A DNA stretch of 7,418 bases from positions 1 through 7,418 of the forward strand of contig JAIRLB010000084.1 in NCBI GenBank assembly GCA_031259745.1. Reading direction: 5' to 3'. The notes under the pieces are model-generated. The model worked only from the letters and a program-made list of their open reading frames with translations, made no database searches and was not told the DNA's origin. Made by a program: the position numbers and the translations under genes. Within the stretch, counting starts at the first letter, position 1. Every line of letters begins with the position of its first letter. Positions 5,614 through 7,418 of this stretch are shown here, piece by piece. Source of the stretch: Rickettsiales bacterium (GTDB taxonomy: Bacteria; Pseudomonadota; Alphaproteobacteria; Rs-D84).

Positions 5614-5943
5614 TTACGTTTGTTCGCTGTAATTGCAATCGCCGCCGGTGATTTCCCAATCGCCGGTCATATCGCTGCCATCGGTGCCCGCAGGAAGATA
5701 GCATTGCGTTACCTCTGTGCTGCCTTTTGCGCTGGTTGCGGACGAATGTCCGGTTGCGGTTACGCAACTGGCGCAGGTTTCGCCATCACCGTAATATCCG
5801 GCATCGCAGCGGTATGTCGTGCAACCCGAGCAAGATGTTCCTGTTGGCGCACACCCCGCTGCTGCATTGGACACCGCCGCAGCGGCGTCATGTGATAAAA
5901 TAGATAAACACAAGATTGCGAAAAATAATATTCTTATTGGCAT
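5614..5943 (-). CDS. Secreted cysteine-rich protein B2 (109 aa)
   Basis: The Sec signal peptide is MPIRILFFAILCLSILSHDA followed by AAA, with cleavage expected near residue 23. The mature protein has eight Cys: GCAPTGTSCSGC, then TTYRCDAGYYGDGETCASC, TQCY and GGDCNYS. The order CxAGYYG, CxxC, TxCY, TGDW, CxYS matches the C-terminal region of protein A and of the protein at 6782-7387, so B2 may be a minimal version of that domain. A longer open frame continues upstream but lacks a signal and overlaps gene B1, so this ATG is chosen; ACAGGA lies six bases upstream of it. Its first ten bases overlap the end of B1 (ATGCCAATAA), indicating translational coupling and a shared mRNA under leader B. 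Even Cys number fits four disulfides. Confidence 0.75.
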   Translation of the reverse strand: MPIRILFFAILCLSILSHDAAAAVSNAAAGCAPTGTSCSGCTTYRCDAGYYGDGETCASCVTATGHSSATSAKGSTEVTQCYLPAGTDGSDMTGDWEITGGDCNYSEQT

Positions 5944-6194
5944 GCTGGATCCTGTCCGCCTGTCGGGCTTGCGGTGCACATACAATTGCTGGAATTGTAT
6001 CCAGTAGGAAAACTCTCGCAGGCACAGAAACCGGTGCATTCGCATCTTGGCGCCACATATGAATATGTTTTGGTGCATACGCCATTGGCGCATGTTTCTG
6101 TATTTGCTCTGCAACTGGACGTAGTCACCGTACAGTCGGCATTTGTAGAATCGGCGCATATGCAGAATCCGCAAATTAGAAAAATTTTTTTCAT
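5934..6194 (-). CDS. Secreted cysteine-rich protein B1 (86 aa)
   Basis: The signal peptide is MKKIFLICGFCICADSTNA, cleaved probably before DCTV; three Cys lie in its hydrophobic core, which is unusual. The mature part of about 67 residues holds 11 Cys, in SSC, ETC, GVC, RCEC, FCAC and NCMC. It lacks the GYY/TDCY tail of A and B2, and no family is recognised. An upstream ATG in frame (6260) would add 22 residues that fall across the terminator, so ATG 6194 is preferred, with AGGAG nine bases upstream. That site lies in CCAGGAG (6210-6204), complementary to CTCCTGG in leader B. First gene of a two-gene unit with B2. Confidence 0.72.
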   Translation of the reverse strand: MKKIFLICGFCICADSTNADCTVTTSSCRANTETCANGVCTKTYSYVAPRCECTGFCACESFPTGYNSSNCMCTASPTGGQDPACQ

Positions 6195-6203
6195 CGTTTT
6201 TAT

Positions 6204-6249
6204 CTCCTGGGTTAAAAAGAATAACCACCAAAATATTGGTGGCCAGGAG
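6204..6249 (-). promoter_or_regulatory. Anti-Shine-Dalgarno pairing in leader B
   Basis: CTCCTGG (6249-6243) is a perfect 7-bp complement of CCAGGAG (6210-6204), the ribosome binding site of B1. The same bases form the pseudoknot strand, so ribosome-site occlusion and pseudoknot formation exclude each other, as in leader A. Confidence 0.55.
6214..6242 (-). terminator. Intrinsic terminator/attenuator before gene B1
   Basis: CCACCAA (6242-6236), loop TATT, TTGGTGG (6231-6225), then TTATTCTTTTT. Stem and loop lengths equal those of terminator A, and the first two C residues are again the end of the pseudoknot strand. It ends about 20 bp before the ATG of B1, with no promoter between. Confidence 0.8.
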
Positions 6250-6446
6250 GTTGGTAACAATTATCTGGTAACTGTGCCGCGTATTTTGCATATTTCGCAA
6301 GCCCTCCTGACCCGGTCAGGAGTTTATTTATCATCTGGATACTAAAAAGGGCGCATCCATGCGCGCCAGTTCAATTTCCTATGACGCCAGATAAAGGAGT
6401 TACCACACTCCATCGCAGAAATACTCTGCGACAATGCTAGTGTTGC
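6214..6446 (-). ncRNA. Structured leader/sRNA B, member 2 of a candidate new RNA family
   Basis: Reads 6446 to 6214 on the minus strand. Elements in order: hairpin CGCAGA/TCTGCG (6430-6414); long-range helix 6394-6387 with 6268-6261 (8 bp) and 6405-6399 with 6258-6252 (7 bp), optionally 6411-6408 with 6249-6246; hairpin GGCGC/GCGCC (6367-6350) followed by a five-T run; hairpin H, CTCCTGAC (6322-6315) with GTCAGGAG (6311-6304), perfect 8 bp; and a 10-bp pseudoknot of GGTCAGGAGG (6312-6303) with CCTCCTGGCC (6250-6241), one wobble. The order and geometry match RNA A, including a shared TATGCAA 8-10 bases after the H hairpin. GTTACCA occurs twice (6272-6266, 6258-6252), offering a register-shifted alternative for the long helix. 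The five-T run after the second hairpin could yield a shorter transcript. Confidence 0.65.
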
Positions 6447-6452
6447 AGATAA

Positions 6453-6481
6453 ATAATATCTTGTAAAGAAATTTTTAACAA
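6453..6481 (-). promoter_or_regulatory. Promoter of RNA B / B1-B2 operon
   Basis: On the minus strand TTGTTA (6481-6476; 4 of 6), a 17-bp spacer and TATTAT (6458-6453; 5 of 6). Predicted start near 6446-6444. No other promoter is evident before gene B1. Confidence 0.55.
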
Positions 6482-6655
6482 CAAAGGAACGAAAATGAAC
6501 AAAAAACTTTTATAGCTTTGTAAAAATGCTATGGATTTAAGAGCCAAGCTCAGCGTTACACCATGCTGTCCGGCGATAAACGGAAAACCATAAACCGTGA
6601 TTCGCACCAAAGTGCTAGCATGGAAGATTTGTCCGGATATTTTTTAATTTTTTTG
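6482..6655 (+). other. Possible structured RNA with a six-codon leader ORF
   Basis: AAAGGA (6483-6488) lies six bases before ATG AAC AAA AAA CTT TTA TAG (6495-6515, MNKKLL), a well-formed start for a tiny leader peptide or the stump of a decayed signal peptide. Downstream, CCATGCT (6561-6567) pairs with AGCATGG (6617-6623), enclosing GCGA/TCGC and ACGG/CCGT stems; TCCGG (6569-6573) can pair with CCGGA (6633-6637) as a pseudoknot before a T-rich stretch (6639-6654). No convincing promoter was found on either strand, and no similarity to RNAs A and B is seen. Whether it is transcribed is unknown. Confidence 0.3.
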
Positions 6656-6684
6656 TAGACAATACATTGTAAAACCGCTATAAT
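6656..6684 (+). promoter_or_regulatory. Strong promoter of cysteine-rich gene C
   Basis: TAGACA (6656-6661; 5 of 6), a 17-bp spacer and perfect TATAAT (6679-6684). The -10 lies in a 14-base palindrome TATAATATATTATA (6679-6692). Predicted start about 6691. Confidence 0.75.
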
Positions 6685-6712
6685 ATATTATAAATCACTG
6701 CTAATCCAAATG

Positions 6713-6736
6713 ACCGATTAATATGTCGGTTTTTTT
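6713..6736 (+). terminator. Terminator-like hairpin in the leader of gene C
   Basis: ACCGAT (6713-6718) pairs with GTCGGT (6725-6730), one wobble, loop TAATAT, then a T-run through 6736. It lies about 22 nt after the predicted start and 45 bp before the gene, so gene C also has a premature terminator, though without the complex RNA of A and B. Confidence 0.65.
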
Positions 6737-6781
6737 AATTTCAAAGATCCCAGAATTCCGCGACATTTCTTTCTCCTTGCT

Positions 6782-7387
6782 ATGCCTAATCCAAAGGGTC
6801 GTTTGTTTTGCATAGCATTTGTTTTGATTTTGATGCTTGTTGTAAAAAATGCAAATGCGGCCAATTACGATTATGCCCCTGATCATGGTTGTGGCAATAA
6901 TTGGGATTACTGTTTTATTACAGATGATAAGAAGACAGTGGTGCAATGTGGAACATCGAAGAGCTGCGCTAGTTGTATTGCCTATGATGGCTATAAAGAT
7001 GCCACAATATTTACGGTTAATATTGGCGACACGATAAACAATACATATGATATATGTTGTTCCGCTGGATGGAAGAATAATAACCAATCTTGCGGTTCGC
7101 AGTATGTACCGCATGCGACAATCCAAGGTTATTGTTTGAAAAGTGGGACTAGTTCGGGTTGTTCCGGCTGCGTATATCCTACAACATGCACTGATTCGAC
7201 AATCTCCGCCTGCAAAGCCGGATATTATAAAAATACGAGCAATACTTGCTCGTCTTGCCCAAGCGGTGGGACATCTTCTGACAAAAATACAGGCGGAATA
7301 ACCGATTGTTATATTCCGGTTGGTTCGACAGTCGCCGATACGACAGGCTCGTATACTTTTGACAGCAACTGTTATTACTCCAACTGA
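6782..7387 (+). CDS. Secreted cysteine-rich protein C (201 aa)
   Basis: The signal peptide MPNPKGRLFCIAFVLILMLV, then VKNANA, is cleaved probably before ANYD. The mature region holds 17 Cys: an N-terminal part (about 27-105) with HGC, DYC, SKSCASC and DICC; a middle part CLKSGTSSGCSGC, resembling GTSCSGC of B2; and a C-terminal tail CKAGYYK, CSSCPSGGTSS, TDCYIP, TTGSY, NCYYS shared with A and B2. ATG 6782 has no Shine-Dalgarno; a TTG at 6803 has AAAGG five bases upstream but would remove the positive residues of the signal peptide, so ATG is preferred with caution. The sequence is more AT-rich than dnaB. A secreted, disulfide-rich surface or host-facing protein is a reasonable inference; specific function unknown. 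Confidence 0.78.
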   Translation: MPNPKGRLFCIAFVLILMLVVKNANAANYDYAPDHGCGNNWDYCFITDDKKTVVQCGTSKSCASCIAYDGYKDATIFTVNIGDTINNTYDICCSAGWKNNNQSCGSQYVPHATIQGYCLKSGTSSGCSGCVYPTTCTDSTISACKAGYYKNTSNTCSSCPSGGTSSDKNTGGITDCYIPVGSTVADTTGSYTFDSNCYYSN

Positions 7388-7418
7388 CCATGCGCGCGAG
7401 GCTTTATCTTTGGACGCT

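Noticed and set aside
6343..6356. GGCGC/GCGCC hairpin plus five T inside RNA B as the true end of a short sRNA
   Set aside because: Possible, but the homologous hairpin in RNA A (1312-1325) occupies the same place inside the larger fold, so it is better read as an internal element.
7390..7418. ATG at 7390 as the start of a further gene
   Set aside because: No ribosome binding site, and only nine codons lie inside the window.

Overview
The window looks like chromosomal DNA of a small-genome, probably host-associated alphaproteobacterium. The basis is indirect: a lysine/alanine-rich histone H1-like protein, a standard bacterial DnaB, and several secreted cysteine-rich proteins sharing a GYY...CxxC...TDCY-type tail. 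From memory this mix recalls uncultured gut Alphaproteobacteria; that placement is an inference. Stops TAA, TAG and TGA are all used and Trp is TGG, so the code is standard.

Layout. 1-345: a small unrecognised gene. 346-650: AT-rich intergenic DNA with the promoter of the H1-like gene (651-941), whose middle is a 90-bp tandem duplication and which ends in a clear intrinsic terminator. 1003-1161: nothing secure. 1162-1479: inverted repeat, strong promoter and a ~240-nt structured RNA ending in a terminator, directly before cysteine-rich gene A (1480-1947). 1949-5291, all on the minus strand: dnaB, then a double-HTH regulator with its own promoter and operator-like dyad, then an unrecognised 211-aa gene. 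5292-5613: a degraded, frame-broken remnant with a strong hairpin. 5614-6194 (minus): two overlapping secreted cysteine-rich genes. 6195-6481 (minus): promoter plus a second structured RNA. 6482-6655: possibly structured DNA of unclear strand. 6656-7387: promoter, short terminator-bearing leader and a third cysteine-rich locus.

Main discovery candidate. The RNAs at 1223-1461 (+) and 6214-6446 (-) appear to be two members of one RNA family. Each has its own promoter, a long-range helix, a hairpin CTCCTG(G/A)CC...GGTC(G/A)GGA(A/G)G whose 3' arm can instead form a 10-bp pseudoknot with a downstream strand, and a 7-bp-stem/4-nt-loop terminator starting on the last two C residues of that strand. 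The same downstream strand is also 7-bp complementary to the Shine-Dalgarno region of the cysteine-rich gene that follows. Four base pairs differ by compensatory double changes between the copies. This fits a cis-acting switch (attenuator and/or Shine-Dalgarno sequestration) controlling secreted cysteine-rich proteins. An independent sRNA that happens to precede these genes is the main alternative.
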